Of a stretch of DNA of 64,000 nucleotides, positions 18,966 to 28,772 are shown piece by piece (the first letter of the stretch is position 1; the number at the start of each line of letters is the position of its first letter). The position numbers were made by a program, and so were the translations under genes. The notes under the pieces are model-generated. The model saw only the letters and a list, made by a program, of their open reading frames with translations. It did no database searches and had not been told where the DNA came from. The stretch is from Thiothrix sp. (lineage in GTDB: Bacteria > Pseudomonadota > Gammaproteobacteria > Thiotrichales > Thiotrichaceae), in the NCBI RefSeq assembly GCF_028714775.1, contig NZ_JAQTLS010000006.1, forward strand, positions 1 through 64,000, in the 5' to 3' direction.

Positions 18966-20990
18966 TCACTCCAAGCCAAATACCCGTGCGCGGATATGGG
19001 CAATCTGGTCACGCACAGATGCCGCTTGTTCAAACTCCAGATTCTTGGCATGTTGGAACATCTTTTCTTCCAACTTTTTGATCTGCTTGAGTGCTTGATC
19101 GGGGGTAAGTGTGCGGTATTCTGCCGCTTCTTCCGCTACCTTCTTTTCTCCCCGCGTTTTGCCCTTGCCTTTGGTGGCATTGGCGTAAGCGCCTTCCATC
19201 ACGTCGGCAATGCGTTTACGGATGGTTTGCGGGGTAATGCCGTGTTGCAGGTTGTAAGCCGTTTGCTTTTCCCGCCGCCGTTGGGTTTCACCGATGGCTT
19301 TTTGCATGGAATCGGTAATTTTGTCGGCGTAAAGGATGGCTTTGCCTGCCGAGTTACGCGCTGCCCGCCCAATAGTTTGGATCAAGGAACGTTCGGAGCG
19401 TAGGAAACCTTCCTTGTCCGCATCCAAAATGGCGACAAGCGATACTTCTGGGATGTCCAAGCCTTCGCGCAACAGGTTGATGCCAATCAGGGCATCGAAT
19501 TCGCCTTTGCGTAAGTCGCGGATAATTTCTACCCGTTCCACCGTGTCGATGTCGGAGTGCAGGTAACGCACCTTGATGCCGTGTTCCATCAGGTAATCGG
19601 TGAGGTCTTCTGCCATGCGTTTGGTCAATGTAGTCACGAGTACGCGCTCGTTGCGTTTGGCACGGATGCTGATTTCCGACATCACATCATCGACCTGCGA
19701 GGCAATCGGGCGGATTTCCACTTCTGGATCAACCAGTCCGGTGGGGCGCACGACCTGTTCGGCGACATTATCAGAGTGCTCCTTTTCATAATTACCGGGG
19801 GTGGCGGAAACGTAAATGGCTTGTGGGATCAGTTGCTCGAATTCGTCGAAACGCAACGGGCGGTTGTCGAGTGCGGAAGGTAGGCGGAAGCCGTATTCCA
19901 CCAGCGTTTCTTTACGCGAACGGTCGCCTTTGTACATGCCGCCGAATTGCGGGAGGGTGACGTGCGATTCGTCCACGAACACGATGGCGTTTTTGGGCAG
20001 GTAATCGAACAGGCAGGGAGGGGGCGCACCCGCTGGACGTTTTGACAGGTAGCGCGAATAGTTTTCGATGCCGGAACAAAAGCCGGTTTCCATGATCATT
20101 TCGATGTCGTATTGGGTGCGTTGTTCGAGGCGTTGCGCCTCCACCAGCCGGTCATTGTCGCGTAAATGGGTGAGGCGTTGCTTGAGTTCTTCTTTGATGT
20201 GTTCGACCGCTTCCAACAGTACTTCACGTGGGGTGACGTAGTGGGTTTTGGGGTAAACCGTCAGGCGCGGCACGCGGCGTAGCACTTCGCCCGTGAGTGG
20301 ATCGAAATAGCTCAAAGTTTCGATTTCGTCGTCGAACAATTCAATGCGGATGGCTTCGCGGTCAGATTCTGCCGGGTGGATGTCGATCACCTCGCCGCGC
20401 ACCCGGAACGTGCCGCGTTGCAGGTCAAGGTCATTGCGGCTGTATTGCATTTCTGCCAGCCGCCGCAACACGGTGCGTTGGTCGATCTTGTCGCCGCGCA
20501 CCAAAATCAGCAGCATTTTCAGGTAGGATTCCGGGTCGCCTAAGCCGTAAATGGAAGAAACGGTGGCGACGATGATCACGTCCTTACGCTCGAACAGGTT
20601 ACGGGTGGCGGAAAGGCGCATCTGCTCAATGTGGTCGTTCACGGCGGAATCTTTTTCGATGTACACGTCCTTAGACGGCACGTAGGCTTCCGGCTGGTAG
20701 TAGTCGTAGTAAGACACGAAATATTCCACCGCATTGTGCGGGAAGAACTCCTTCATCTCGCCGTAAAGCTGTGCTGCCAGCGTTTTGTTATGCACAACGA
20801 CAATCGCGGGGCGCTGGGTCTGCTGGATGATGTTCGCCATCGTGAAGGTTTTGCCTGAACCCGTTACCCCCAGCAGCGTTTGGTGCAATAAACCATCAGC
20901 CAACCCAGTGAGCAACGAACGGATCGCTTCCGGCTGGTCGCCAGCGGGTTGGTAGCTAGTGTTGAGGTGAAAGGAATCCGCTGCACTCAT
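18966..20990 (-). CDS. uvrB: Excinuclease ABC subunit B
   Basis: A 674-residue nucleotide-excision repair helicase-like subunit that is loaded by UvrA and recruits UvrC. Walker A is [13 protein letters not shown]. The beta-hairpin that probes lesions is [12 protein letters not shown], Walker B is [12 protein letters not shown], and the helicase motif VI region reads [15 protein letters not shown]. The UVR domain for UvrC contact is the last 40 residues ([20 protein letters not shown]). The start has a clear AGGAGAG Shine-Dalgarno. It is a single gene between gspD and a small secreted protein. Its length equals the E. coli protein (673). Confidence 0.98.
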   Translation of the reverse strand: MSAADSFHLNTSYQPAGDQPEAIRSLLTGLADGLLHQTLLGVTGSGKTFTMANIIQQTQRPAIVVVHNKTLAAQLYGEMKEFFPHNAVEYFVSYYDYYQPEAYVPSKDVYIEKDSAVNDHIEQMRLSATRNLFERKDVIIVATVSSIYGLGDPESYLKMLLILVRGDKIDQRTVLRRLAEMQYSRNDLDLQRGTFRVRGEVIDIHPAESDREAIRIELFDDEIETLSYFDPLTGEVLRRVPRLTVYPKTHYVTPREVLLEAVEHIKEELKQRLTHLRDNDRLVEAQRLEQRTQYDIEMIMETGFCSGIENYSRYLSKRPAGAPPPCLFDYLPKNAIVFVDESHVTLPQFGGMYKGDRSRKETLVEYGFRLPSALDNRPLRFDEFEQLIPQAIYVSATPGNYEKEHSDNVAEQVVRPTGLVDPEVEIRPIASQVDDVMSEISIRAKRNERVLVTTLTKRMAEDLTDYLMEHGIKVRYLHSDIDTVERVEIIRDLRKGEFDALIGINLLREGLDIPEVSLVAILDADKEGFLRSERSLIQTIGRAARNSAGKAILYADKITDSMQKAIGETQRRREKQTAYNLQHGITPQTIRKRIADVMEGAYANATKGKGKTRGEKKVAEEAAEYRTLTPDQALKQIKKLEEKMFQHAKNLEFEQAASVRDQIAHIRARVFGLE

Positions 20991-21052
20991 GGCTCTCTCC
21001 TGATAAGAGCCATTATCTTAGCACGGGAAACGTACTTTCAGCCTTTACACCC

Positions 21053-21424
21053 TCATGGGCAAAACGTAGATGGCTTGATCAAACCCTTGTCGGCGAAATG
21101 CCAACCACTGGGGTTCCACGGTACGCCCGGTGCAGTGCCGTAATATTTCATCTTGCCGAGTGCGGTATCCAACTCTGCACCAACTGTTGTGCCTTTGATG
21201 GTCTTGCCATCATGCAACAATACACCGTGCTGGCCTTCGCTGCGGCTGCCTTTGGCGCGATACCAGATTTGCAATTCCCAACCGCCTTCACGCAGGACTT
21301 TTCCTGCTGGTTGGGTAATGTCCACGCCGACACCTTCGCTCGGTAACAGCGGTTCGGCTGGTTCAACCACGCATAATGGTGCTGCTACCAGCAGGCCGAT
21401 AAGTGATAAACGGAATGCGTTCAT
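21053..21424 (-). CDS. Small secreted protein of unknown function
   Basis: A 123-residue protein with an N-terminal signal peptide (MNAFRLSLIGLLVAAPLCVV). It is preceded by a strong GGAGGG ribosome-binding site. The mature part is small, with one Cys near the C-terminus and several Trp residues (GGWELQIWYRAKGSRSEGQ, PWNPSGWHF). I do not recognise a family. The Trp/Gly-rich beta-type pattern suggests a compact periplasmic domain. It stands alone between uvrB and the crystallin-like gene on the other strand. Translation signals make it a credible gene. Confidence 0.7.
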   Translation of the reverse strand: MNAFRLSLIGLLVAAPLCVVEPAEPLLPSEGVGVDITQPAGKVLREGGWELQIWYRAKGSRSEGQHGVLLHDGKTIKGTTVGAELDTALGKMKYYGTAPGVPWNPSGWHFADKGLIKPSTFCP

Positions 21425-21626
21425 TTTTTCGCCCTCCTTGATGGGTTTAAAGAATCTTTGCCTATACTTCCACAGTACGCCGCTCTATCGGCAGACGCTT
21501 GATGAATCTCAGGAAAATTAAAAATATTAACCCATGCTGAACTTGTTTTCCTGAAACGGTCAAACCTACTAGATCACGCTGTTGCGCGTGGCTATTGTTA
21601 AAAAATCCAGAACACGAGGAATGCCA

Positions 21627-22295
21627 ATGAAAAGGATGAAACTGGGTGGGGCAGGTGCGCTGGCCTCTGTACTTTTGCTGTTTACCCCGATGCTGTATGC
21701 CGATTGTAATTTGTACGATTTCGCACGCTATCAGGGGGCAACCCGCACACTGGGGCCGGGTGAACGTTTGGGAAATTTGGGGGCAAGCTGGGATAACCAC
21801 ACGTCTTCAGCCAACATCACCGAAAACTGCAAACTGACGCTCTATTCCGACCCTAATTTCCGGGGAGATAGCAAAGTACTTTCCACATCAAGCCCTTACC
21901 TTGGCAGCTTGTGGGATAACCAAACGTCTTCAGCAATGTGTACTTGCACCGCGCCACCCGAATGGAGCGGTCGCCGTTGGCATCATTGGCGTGACGGCGA
22001 TGGTGCTGGCCGCCGCCCACCGCCGCCACCTGTCCGGCAGTCATGCCGCGTATACCGTGACGTAAATTTTGTGGGTGGTGAACTGGCGCTAGCAGCCAAC
22101 AACAGCTACAGCATGTTGGGGGCAGGGATGAATGACCAAGCCTCTTCGGTCAAAGTGCCGCAAGGTTGTAGCTTGACGGTCTACAGCCACGAAGGTTTGG
22201 GTGGGCGTAGCCGGGTCTTTTTGGAAGGCGATTACAACTATGTCGGGGAGCACTGGAATGACCGGATTTCTTCGGCAGAATGTGCCTGCCGTTAG
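21627..22295 (+). CDS. Secreted protein with two beta/gamma-crystallin domains
   Basis: A 222-residue protein. The start at 21627 is chosen because GAGGA lies 7 nt upstream; an ATG six bases earlier is too close to it. A signal peptide (about residues 1-26) precedes two crystallin-type regions at about 27-108 and 140-221, joined by a His/Trp/Arg-rich and Pro-rich linker. Each region has two copies of the calcium-binding signature [ND][ND]xx[ST]S: DNHTSS (56-61), DNQTSS (97-102), NDQASS (169-174) and NDRISS (211-216). Paired Cys sit at domain edges. Bacterial members of the family bind calcium and are secreted or surface proteins. Calcium binding here is a strong inference; the role is unknown. 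Confidence 0.85.
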   Translation: MKRMKLGGAGALASVLLLFTPMLYADCNLYDFARYQGATRTLGPGERLGNLGASWDNHTSSANITENCKLTLYSDPNFRGDSKVLSTSSPYLGSLWDNQTSSAMCTCTAPPEWSGRRWHHWRDGDGAGRRPPPPPVRQSCRVYRDVNFVGGELALAANNSYSMLGAGMNDQASSVKVPQGCSLTVYSHEGLGGRSRVFLEGDYNYVGEHWNDRISSAECACR

Positions 22296-22312
22296 TCGAT
22301 AATTCCCCTCCA

Positions 22313-22341
22313 GCTCTCTCCCCGAAAAATGGGGAGGGAGC
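22313..22341. terminator. Bidirectional hairpin between convergent genes
   Basis: GCTCTCTCCCC and GGGGAGGGAGC (one G-U pair) flank a GAAAAAT loop. The 11-bp GC-rich stem fills the gap between the crystallin-like gene and the roadblock gene. No long T-run follows, so it is a probable rather than certain terminator. Confidence 0.55.
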
Positions 22342-22692
22342 CTAAAATTCGTAGGGTATATTGCGGGCATCCTGCAATATTTGGTCAATGGGTGCATCCA
22401 GCCGTACTTGCATCGCCAAGACTGTTTTGTTTCCGGCCTGCGTTATTAGGACATGTCCTTCCTTTCCCGTTATTACGACCTGCTCAAGATTCCCGCAAAG
22501 CAATTCTTCCAGTGAACGTTTACCCAATGAAATGACGGCTGCACTTAATGCACTGACACTATCTTCATCTATATCCTGAGAAAGTGTTGTGTAAATAGGC
22601 AAACCCGTCATGGTAACGAGCGCGGATGCTTCAATGCCTGCATTAGTTCCATTCAAGTCAGTCAGTATTTTGCTCAATGTCTCAGGGTGCAT
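22342..22692 (-). CDS. Roadblock/LC7-domain protein
   Basis: A 116-residue single-domain protein. The pattern LTDLNGTNAGIEASALVTMTGLPIYTTL, then the ALSAAVISLGKRSLEELL helix and EQVVITGKEGHVLI strand, fits the roadblock/LC7 (MglB-like) alpha-beta fold. In bacteria such proteins dimerise and often act with small GTPases or in cell-pole and motility regulation. No MglA-type GTPase is next to it. It is divergent from a sugar-phosphate transferase gene across a 394-bp gap and convergent with the crystallin-like gene. Domain assignment is fairly sure; no specific function can be given. Confidence 0.78.
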   Translation of the reverse strand: MHPETLSKILTDLNGTNAGIEASALVTMTGLPIYTTLSQDIDEDSVSALSAAVISLGKRSLEELLCGNLEQVVITGKEGHVLITQAGNKTVLAMQVRLDAPIDQILQDARNIPYEF

Positions 22693-23086
22693 TCCATATT
22701 TCCCGGTTTTTGGTTAAAGGCATGTGCTTATTGTGGGCATTTATTGAAGTGTAGAAGTATTCAGCTTGGAAAAGGCGGATATTTTTGACGAATGCGCATA
22801 AACGTCCGCTAATCCTACAAAACACCAAAGCAAGCACGTAGAAAATCCATCGGTCTACTCGGCAAGCATCCATCATGCAGTAACAACAAGCAGTTGCTGG
22901 AAGTGCTGCCTGTGCATTTCGTCAGCCAAAAGCCATCGGTTGTAAGCCCTGCCATTGAGACATAGGGACTTTCGGTCGCATAGTCACCCTAGAAGAAATG
23001 AAAAAATTCATTAGATAAATAGTAAAAATTAATGACCGATAAGGATGTTGATCATGTTTATAACAAATAAGAGTGGAGCGTGAGCC
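22693..23086. other. Divergent intergenic region, no gene seen
   Basis: These 394 bases lie between the divergent roadblock and sugar-transferase genes. The right 100 bases are AT-rich and end in GGAG 10 nt before the transferase ATG. Short open frames here lack ribosome-binding sites and family resemblance. The region probably holds the two promoters. I see no strong dyad or riboswitch. Confidence 0.4.
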
Positions 23087-24073
23087 ATGTCTAATACGAG
23101 CTTAGCATTTCGGTTAGCAACAACCTCCTTCCTTCAGGAAACCGAAACCCGCGACCTTAGCAAGAGCGCCGACACACAAGCGGCATTTATTTATGTTTAT
23201 TCGCCGGAAGGTGAGGCTGGGCACGTTGCCAGTATTTTGGATCGCGCTAAAATTCGGCACTGTATTAATCAGTACGAGATTCGTGATTACGCTGGAAAAG
23301 TGTTCTGCTTCCATAAACGCAGCAACCTAAGCGATGCACAAGTGGACTTTTTAGTGAACGCGGTGAGTGCTGGCGGACAAGTCGTTGCTTTGTTGGACTA
23401 CCTTGAGCAACGCTTGAGTCTTGTTGAAGTGGAATTACTGCACAGTGATTATTTGTTGGACAATAACCTGATGCGCCTTTCCTTGGATAAGTCACGGCAG
23501 TGGCAGAAATTTGCTATCGACACGATTATGGCGGTTTCCCTGTTGGTGTTGACCCTGCCTTTCTGGGCATTGATTGCGTTGGCGATCAAGCTGGAATCAC
23601 CGGGGCCAGTGTTCTTCCGCCAGCGCCGTACTGGATTGTTTAATAAGGAATTCGACATCCTCAAGTTCCGCTCCATGCGTCAGGATGCAGAAAAGGACGG
23701 GGTGCGTTGGGCGTCAAAGAATGACAGCCGGATAACGCGGGTCGGTGCATTCCTGCGCAAAACCCGGATGGATGAGTTACCCCAGTTGATCAATGTGCTG
23801 CGTGGCGAGATGTCCATTATTGGCCCGCGCCCAGAACGTGAGGTCTTTATCCATGATCTGGAAAAGCATGTCCCATTCTACCGTTTTCGCCACATGGTCA
23901 AGCCAGGCGTTACCGGATTGGCGCAGGTGAAATACACGTATGGCGCGTCGATTGAAGATGCGATGCACAAACACCGCCACGATATGTATTACATCAAGCA
24001 CCAAAGCCTGTGGATGGACTTGAAAATATTGCTGCAAACGACCCGCATTGTACTGACCGGGCAGGGGATATAA
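23087..24073 (+). CDS. Undecaprenyl-phosphate sugar phosphotransferase (priming glycosyltransferase)
   Basis: A 328-residue WcaJ/PssY-type enzyme that would attach the first sugar-1-phosphate to undecaprenyl phosphate for exopolysaccharide or O-unit synthesis. The C-terminal 195 residues hold the bacterial sugar transferase domain. It has a membrane helix (IMAVSLLVLTLPFWALIALAI), the basic motif FFRQRRTGLFNKEFDILKFRSM, the DELPQLINVLRGEMSIIGPRPE signature, and RHMVKPGVTGLAQV. The N-terminal 130 residues are a soluble domain I do not recognise, and the usual four-helix N-terminal membrane domain is missing. The gene stands alone, 9 bp from convergent mutS. Pel synthesis does not need such an enzyme, so it probably serves another glycan. 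Confidence 0.9.
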   Translation: MSNTSLAFRLATTSFLQETETRDLSKSADTQAAFIYVYSPEGEAGHVASILDRAKIRHCINQYEIRDYAGKVFCFHKRSNLSDAQVDFLVNAVSAGGQVVALLDYLEQRLSLVEVELLHSDYLLDNNLMRLSLDKSRQWQKFAIDTIMAVSLLVLTLPFWALIALAIKLESPGPVFFRQRRTGLFNKEFDILKFRSMRQDAEKDGVRWASKNDSRITRVGAFLRKTRMDELPQLINVLRGEMSIIGPRPEREVFIHDLEKHVPFYRFRHMVKPGVTGLAQVKYTYGASIEDAMHKHRHDMYYIKHQSLWMDLKILLQTTRIVLTGQGI

Positions 24074-24082
24074 GCCATCAAC

Positions 24083-26653
24083 CTACGGGCATAGTTTGCG
24101 CAAACGGTAGAGTTCATCCAGCGCTTGCCGTGGGGTGAGTTCATCCGGGTCGATGGCTTGCAGCGCCGCTTTTACTTTCTCTGCTACCGCATCTTTGGGT
24201 TCTGAAGGTAGGTCGAACATCAAGGGCAATGTTTGCCCCGGCTTTGGGGCTTGCTGGCTGTGTTTCTCGAGTGAAACCAGTTTCTTTTTCGCCTGTGCAA
24301 TCACACTTTTCGGTACGCCTGCCAGTTGTGCTACTTGTAAGCCGTAGCTTTGGTTGGCAGGGCCGTCCTTCACCGCGTGTAAAAACACAATCTTGTCGCC
24401 ATGTTCCACTGCGTCGATATGCACGTTGGCAATGGTGCTGATTTGTTCCGCGAGTGAAGTTAGCTCGAAATAGTGGGTGGCGAATAGGGTAAAAGCCTTG
24501 CGGTCGCGGGCGAGGTATTCGGCGAATGCCCATGCCAGCGATAGGCCGTCGAAAGTGCTGGTTCCGCGCCCGATTTCATCCATCAGTACAAGGCTATGGG
24601 CGGTGGCATTGTTGAGGATGTTGGCGGCTTCGGTCATTTCCACCATGAAGGTTGAACGTCCGGTGCTTAAATCATCGTGTGCGCCGATGCGGGTGAAAAT
24701 GCGGTCGATATTGCCGAGACGGGCAGTCTGTGCGGGGACGTAGCTGCCGATATGCGCCAGCAAAACGATCAGCGCGACTTGGCGCATGTAGGTGGATTTG
24801 CCGCCCATGTTTGGCCCCGTCACCATCAACATGCGGCGGCGCGAATCCATGTACAGGTCATTCGGCACGAATGGTGCGTCCAAAGTGCGTTCCACCACGG
24901 GGTGGCGTCCACCTTCAATTTGGATACCTGCGCCGTCAACCAACGCAGGGCAGTTGTAATTCAGGGTGTTGGCGCGTTCGGCGAAATTGCTTAACACGTC
25001 CAATTCAGCGATGGCTTGCGCACTGTTGCGCAGCGGGGTGAGGTGCTCCAGTAAATCGCGCAAGAGGTTGTCGTAAATGGCTTTTTCGCGGGCAAGCGCC
25101 CGTTCGCGGGCGGACAGTACCTTGTCTTCAAACTTTTTCAGTTCCGGCAGGATGTAGCGTTCTACGCCCTTCAAAGTTTGGCGGCGGATGTAGTCAGGTG
25201 GAATTTTGCTCAACTGGCTTTGCGGAATTTCTACGTAATAGCCGTGCACGCGGTTGTAGGCTACCTTGAGGTTGGTGATGCCGGTGCGGACTTTTTCCCG
25301 CGCTTCGAGATCAAGCAAGTACTGGTCGGCGTTTTCGCTTAAGTTGCGCAGTTCGTCGAGTTCGGCATCGAAACCGGGGGCAATCACGCCGCCATCGCGG
25401 ATGACTACCGGCGGGTTGTCGATGATGGCGCTGTCGAGCAGGTGGCGCAGTTCTGCGTGCAGGTCGATATGGGATTGCAACTGCTGGATGTGCGGGTTAT
25501 CGAGTGGCTGGATTAGCTGATGGATGCGTGGCAATACATGCAAAGAGCTGCGTAGAGTGGAAAGGTCGCGCGGGCGGGCGCTACCGAGGGCAATACGGCT
25601 GGCGATGCGTTCGATGTCGCCGATGCCGCGCAAGGTATCGTTGATGGTTTCGTAACGGTATTGGTCGAGTAGCGAACCGACGGCTTGATGGCGGTTACGC
25701 AGGGTGAAACGGTCACGCAGCGGTTTGTTCAGCCAGCGACGCAACAGGCGACTACCCATGCTGGTGGCGGTTTTGTCGATTACCGAAATCAGGGTGTTTT
25801 TGTGTTCACCGCTCAGGCTGTGTTCGAGTTCCAAATTGCGGCGGCTGGCAGCGTCGAGAATGATGCCTTCGTCGCTGAGTTCTACCGTTAGGCTGTTGAT
25901 GTGGGGCAGGGCGGTACGCTGGGTTTCTTGCACGTAATTGAGCAATGCCCCCGCAGCGGCAATGGCTAGTGGTAAATGATCGCAACCGAAACCGGAGAGA
26001 TCGTGCACCCCAAACTGGCGTAATAGCAGGCGTTTGGCGGTGTCGAGATCGAAATGCCACTGCGGGCGCGGGGTGGAAATGCGGTTGCGGACGAAAGCGG
26101 GCTTCCAGTCTTCATCGTGCAGGATTTCAGCCGGTTGCAGACGTTCGATTTCATTGTGCAGGGTGTTGGCGGAATCGGCTTCCTGTACGGTGAAACGTCC
26201 GGTGCTGAGGTCGATGGCGGCGATACCGTAATGGTCTTCGGTACGGGCAATCGCTACCAGCAGGTTATCGCGGCGGTCGTCCAGCAAGTAGTCATCAGTG
26301 ACAGTGCCGGGGGTGAGCAGGCGGGTGATTTTGCGTTCGACCGGGCCTTTGGATTTGGCGGGGTCGCCGATTTGTTCGCAAATGGCAACCGATTCACCGA
26401 CTTTCAGCAGTTTGGCGAGGTATTGCTCGACGGCATGGTAAGGCACACCCGCCATCGCAATCGGTTCGCCAGCGGAAGAGCCGCGTGCGGTGAGGGTAAT
26501 GTCCAGCAGGGCGGCGGCTTTTTTTGCATCATCCATGAACAGTTCATAGAAATCCCCCATGCGGTAGAACAGCAGGATGTCGGGGTATTCGGCCTTGATG
26601 CGGAAATATTGCTGCATCATCGGCGTGTGCTGGGTCTGGGTATCCTTACTCAT
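24083..26653 (-). CDS. mutS: DNA mismatch repair protein MutS
   Basis: An 856-residue mismatch-recognition ATPase. The mismatch-binding Phe-x-Glu is in [10 protein letters not shown] near residue 35. Walker A is [14 protein letters not shown]. The Asp-rich [12 protein letters not shown]alker B and [15 protein letters not shown] motif complete the ABC-type ATPase. The clamp and lever domains fill residues 260-560. The length equals E. coli MutS (853). It is preceded in the same direction by a small membrane-protein gene and the nuclease-fusion gene, and is convergent with the sugar transferase. Confidence 0.98.
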   Translation of the reverse strand: MSKDTQTQHTPMMQQYFRIKAEYPDILLFYRMGDFYELFMDDAKKAAALLDITLTARGSSAGEPIAMAGVPYHAVEQYLAKLLKVGESVAICEQIGDPAKSKGPVERKITRLLTPGTVTDDYLLDDRRDNLLVAIARTEDHYGIAAIDLSTGRFTVQEADSANTLHNEIERLQPAEILHDEDWKPAFVRNRISTPRPQWHFDLDTAKRLLLRQFGVHDLSGFGCDHLPLAIAAAGALLNYVQETQRTALPHINSLTVELSDEGIILDAASRRNLELEHSLSGEHKNTLISVIDKTATSMGSRLLRRWLNKPLRDRFTLRNRHQAVGSLLDQYRYETINDTLRGIGDIERIASRIALGSARPRDLSTLRSSLHVLPRIHQLIQPLDNPHIQQLQSHIDLHAELRHLLDSAIIDNPPVVIRDGGVIAPGFDAELDELRNLSENADQYLLDLEAREKVRTGITNLKVAYNRVHGYYVEIPQSQLSKIPPDYIRRQTLKGVERYILPELKKFEDKVLSARERALAREKAIYDNLLRDLLEHLTPLRNSAQAIAELDVLSNFAERANTLNYNCPALVDGAGIQIEGGRHPVVERTLDAPFVPNDLYMDSRRRMLMVTGPNMGGKSTYMRQVALIVLLAHIGSYVPAQTARLGNIDRIFTRIGAHDDLSTGRSTFMVEMTEAANILNNATAHSLVLMDEIGRGTSTFDGLSLAWAFAEYLARDRKAFTLFATHYFELTSLAEQISTIANVHIDAVEHGDKIVFLHAVKDGPANQSYGLQVAQLAGVPKSVIAQAKKKLVSLEKHSQQAPKPGQTLPLMFDLPSEPKDAVAEKVKAALQAIDPDELTPRQALDELYRLRKLCP

Positions 26654-26681
26654 CTTTTCTACTTTTAGTTGCTTGTTATTC

Positions 26682-26852
26682 TTAGCTTTTCATCATGAAA
26701 TACATGCCTGCTGCCGCCATCAGCATCCACAAGGCGACTGCACCAAGACCAAGCATTTGGGAAAGGGTGTCCATAAAAAACAGCATTGCCAAAGACAAGG
26801 CCAACAGGCCGTTGCCAATCCAAAAATTAGGGTTAGGGTCGGGAGTTTGCAT
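26682..26852 (-). CDS. 56-residue membrane protein
   Basis: A 57-codon frame from ATG to TAA lies between the nuclease-fusion gene and mutS on the same strand, 28 bp before the mutS start. The product begins [19 protein letters not shown] and has two hydrophobic helices (about 12-30 and 34-54) separated by a short turn, ending MYFMMKS. No family is recognised. The codon use and clean two-helix hydrophobicity argue for a real gene. The Shine-Dalgarno is weak (GGA about 9 nt upstream). It may be co-transcribed with mutS. Confidence 0.6.
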   Translation of the reverse strand: MQTPDPNPNFWIGNGLLALSLAMLFFMDTLSQMLGLGAVALWMLMAAAGMYFMMKS

Positions 26853-26902
26853 CAGTCGTTGTCCGTTGGTTTGGATGGGGGGAAGTGTAACACGGTTTGG
26901 AT

Positions 26903-28699
26903 TTAGCGCACTTCCAGCGATTGCATCAGTTGTTTGTTGTCCAACAGGTGCAACGCATTTTCCGGGGAATCAATGAACGGGTTGCGGATGCCGATGCGGG
27001 CATAGACCCAATTGTTGTAGGCGATTTCCCAGGCGCTGGGGCTGTCGATTTTCGCCCAGTGAGTCAACGTACTGATATGTTGGTTGTAAAGCTCGTCGAT
27101 TTCATACACCAGCAGCATGTACAGGATGGCGCGGGCAATATCGCCCCGGTTACGCGATGGGATCACCCATTCGTGGTCGGCATCGAAACCTGTGCCGGAA
27201 AAGTTTTCCGGGTGTAATTCCAACTGGTAGGGACGCACGATTTTGTCGTCATTGAAATCAAACGGGAAGTTGGAACGTTTGGCATTCAAACCACGCTCAG
27301 AAGGGGCAAAGTTAAAGGGATTGGTGGTCGCGCCGTAACGCACATGGCGCGGCACGCCTTTGTGCGCCAGATAACGGTCGAGGAAATCACGTGGGATAAT
27401 GTGTTCAATGCTGTGGCGCTGTTTTTGGTACAACTCGGTGACGGGTGATGTGCCGTAAATCGCCGTGACCCAGCCGTGTTCGGTGTCAAAGAAAAATGAC
27501 CAGAAATGCTTCCACTTGTCGTTACTTTGCCATTGCTTGAAGTGCTGCGGTGATTGGTAGACACCGCCTGCGTATTCGACGAAATCTTGTCGGGTTACGA
27601 TGTCCGCCACGCTGGTGATGCTGTGGGCAGGTTTTTGGTGGAGGGTAGCGATGTAATCGGGTTGCACGTCGCAGGGTAGGAATTCGACACACACTTGCCC
27701 GTGGTCGGATTGCAGGCGGTTTTCTACCCCATCGTCTTCCAGATGTTGGTTCCAAACTTCGTAGTGGCTGACTTCTGCCAATGCTGCCGGATTTTTCGGG
27801 TTCAGCGCGTTGGAAACCAGCACATAATCCAGCACATTACCTTGCCCGTGGTGGATATGGGTGAATGGGCGTACCCGCTGGCGCATGTTGGCTGCCAAGC
27901 GGAAAGTGTCTGCCAGCCGGTATTCGTGCAGGTGCAGCTTGATGCCGTGCGGCCAGTTTTCTTCTCCGACACTGCCGATGTGGTGGATGCGTTCCTGCAT
28001 GGTCAGTGCCGCCAGTGGGATAGAATCTTGCGCGTCGTTGAAATCACCCATGACCACGATGGGGTGTTGGCTATCTTGCCCCAAGCGTTGGCTGATGTGG
28101 TGGTAAAGCAAGGTTGCTTCCATGCCGCGCTGCCATAGCGATGCAATCGTGCCACGTGATAGGCGCAGCAGGGTATCGCGGATGCGTTGCCGCCATTCCA
28201 GCGTATCGTCGTAATGCATGTCGAGGCCGGGCGGACGCTTGGATTTCAGGTGCAGCACGTATACCGTCACACAGCCCAAACCGGGCACGTCCAGATCGGC
28301 GCAAATGGGGCGGCGGCTGAAATGGAAACTATCGGGCAAGGACAATTCGCTGCGTAACTCAGCGGGGATTTCCAACGGATGTACTGCTAGCACCGGAAAA
28401 CGTGAAGCCAGTGCCACGACCGAACGGTGGTAAATGTCAGGGGCATCGGCGAGACCGCCGGGTTCATCCACCGTGACAAAATGCGGGTAGCCCGCAGCGG
28501 CACACAATTGTTGCAGTTCCGGGACGCTGAAAACTTCTTGGAAACCGACCACATCCGCCGCCATTTGCTGGAGGCGGGCGCTGACCCAATGTTGTTTCTG
28601 CTCCCATTCGGCGGGGCTGTAGGTGTTGCGCTCATCCCGCGCATACCAGTAACAACCGGGGGCAACAAACTGGTAAAGGTTGAAGGTGGCAAATTTCAT
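26903..28699 (-). CDS. Fusion of EEP-family nuclease and endonuclease I domain
   Basis: A 598-residue protein with two nuclease modules and no signal peptide. Residues about 1-345 form an endonuclease/exonuclease/phosphatase domain. The metal and catalytic residues appear in MKFATFNLYQF (N7), VGFQEVF (E55), VVMGDFNDAQ and SDHGQVCVEF. Residues about 400-580 resemble endonuclease I (EndA/Vvn, His-Me finger). That half has SIEHIIPRDFL (His near 433), the Asn/Arg-rich GLNAKRSNFPFDF, NRGDIARAILYML and the terminal GIRNPFIDSPE. EndA-type enzymes are normally exported, which makes a fusion without an export signal odd. A role in DNA uptake, defence or scavenging cannot be chosen from sequence. The gene heads a minus-strand run toward mutS. 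Confidence 0.82.
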   Translation of the reverse strand: MKFATFNLYQFVAPGCYWYARDERNTYSPAEWEQKQHWVSARLQQMAADVVGFQEVFSVPELQQLCAAAGYPHFVTVDEPGGLADAPDIYHRSVVALASRFPVLAVHPLEIPAELRSELSLPDSFHFSRRPICADLDVPGLGCVTVYVLHLKSKRPPGLDMHYDDTLEWRQRIRDTLLRLSRGTIASLWQRGMEATLLYHHISQRLGQDSQHPIVVMGDFNDAQDSIPLAALTMQERIHHIGSVGEENWPHGIKLHLHEYRLADTFRLAANMRQRVRPFTHIHHGQGNVLDYVLVSNALNPKNPAALAEVSHYEVWNQHLEDDGVENRLQSDHGQVCVEFLPCDVQPDYIATLHQKPAHSITSVADIVTRQDFVEYAGGVYQSPQHFKQWQSNDKWKHFWSFFFDTEHGWVTAIYGTSPVTELYQKQRHSIEHIIPRDFLDRYLAHKGVPRHVRYGATTNPFNFAPSERGLNAKRSNFPFDFNDDKIVRPYQLELHPENFSGTGFDADHEWVIPSRNRGDIARAILYMLLVYEIDELYNQHISTLTHWAKIDSPSAWEIAYNNWVYARIGIRNPFIDSPENALHLLDNKQLMQSLEVR

Positions 28700-28772
28700 G
28701 TCGTCGGCCTCTCCAGAAAGCTATTTCAAAGCGTGCTAAGCTAATGGCTATCCAGCATAGCAAGGACTAATC

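Noticed and set aside
22682..22876. 64-codon minus-strand frame upstream of the roadblock gene
   Set aside because: Overlaps the roadblock start region, has no Shine-Dalgarno and no recognisable features.
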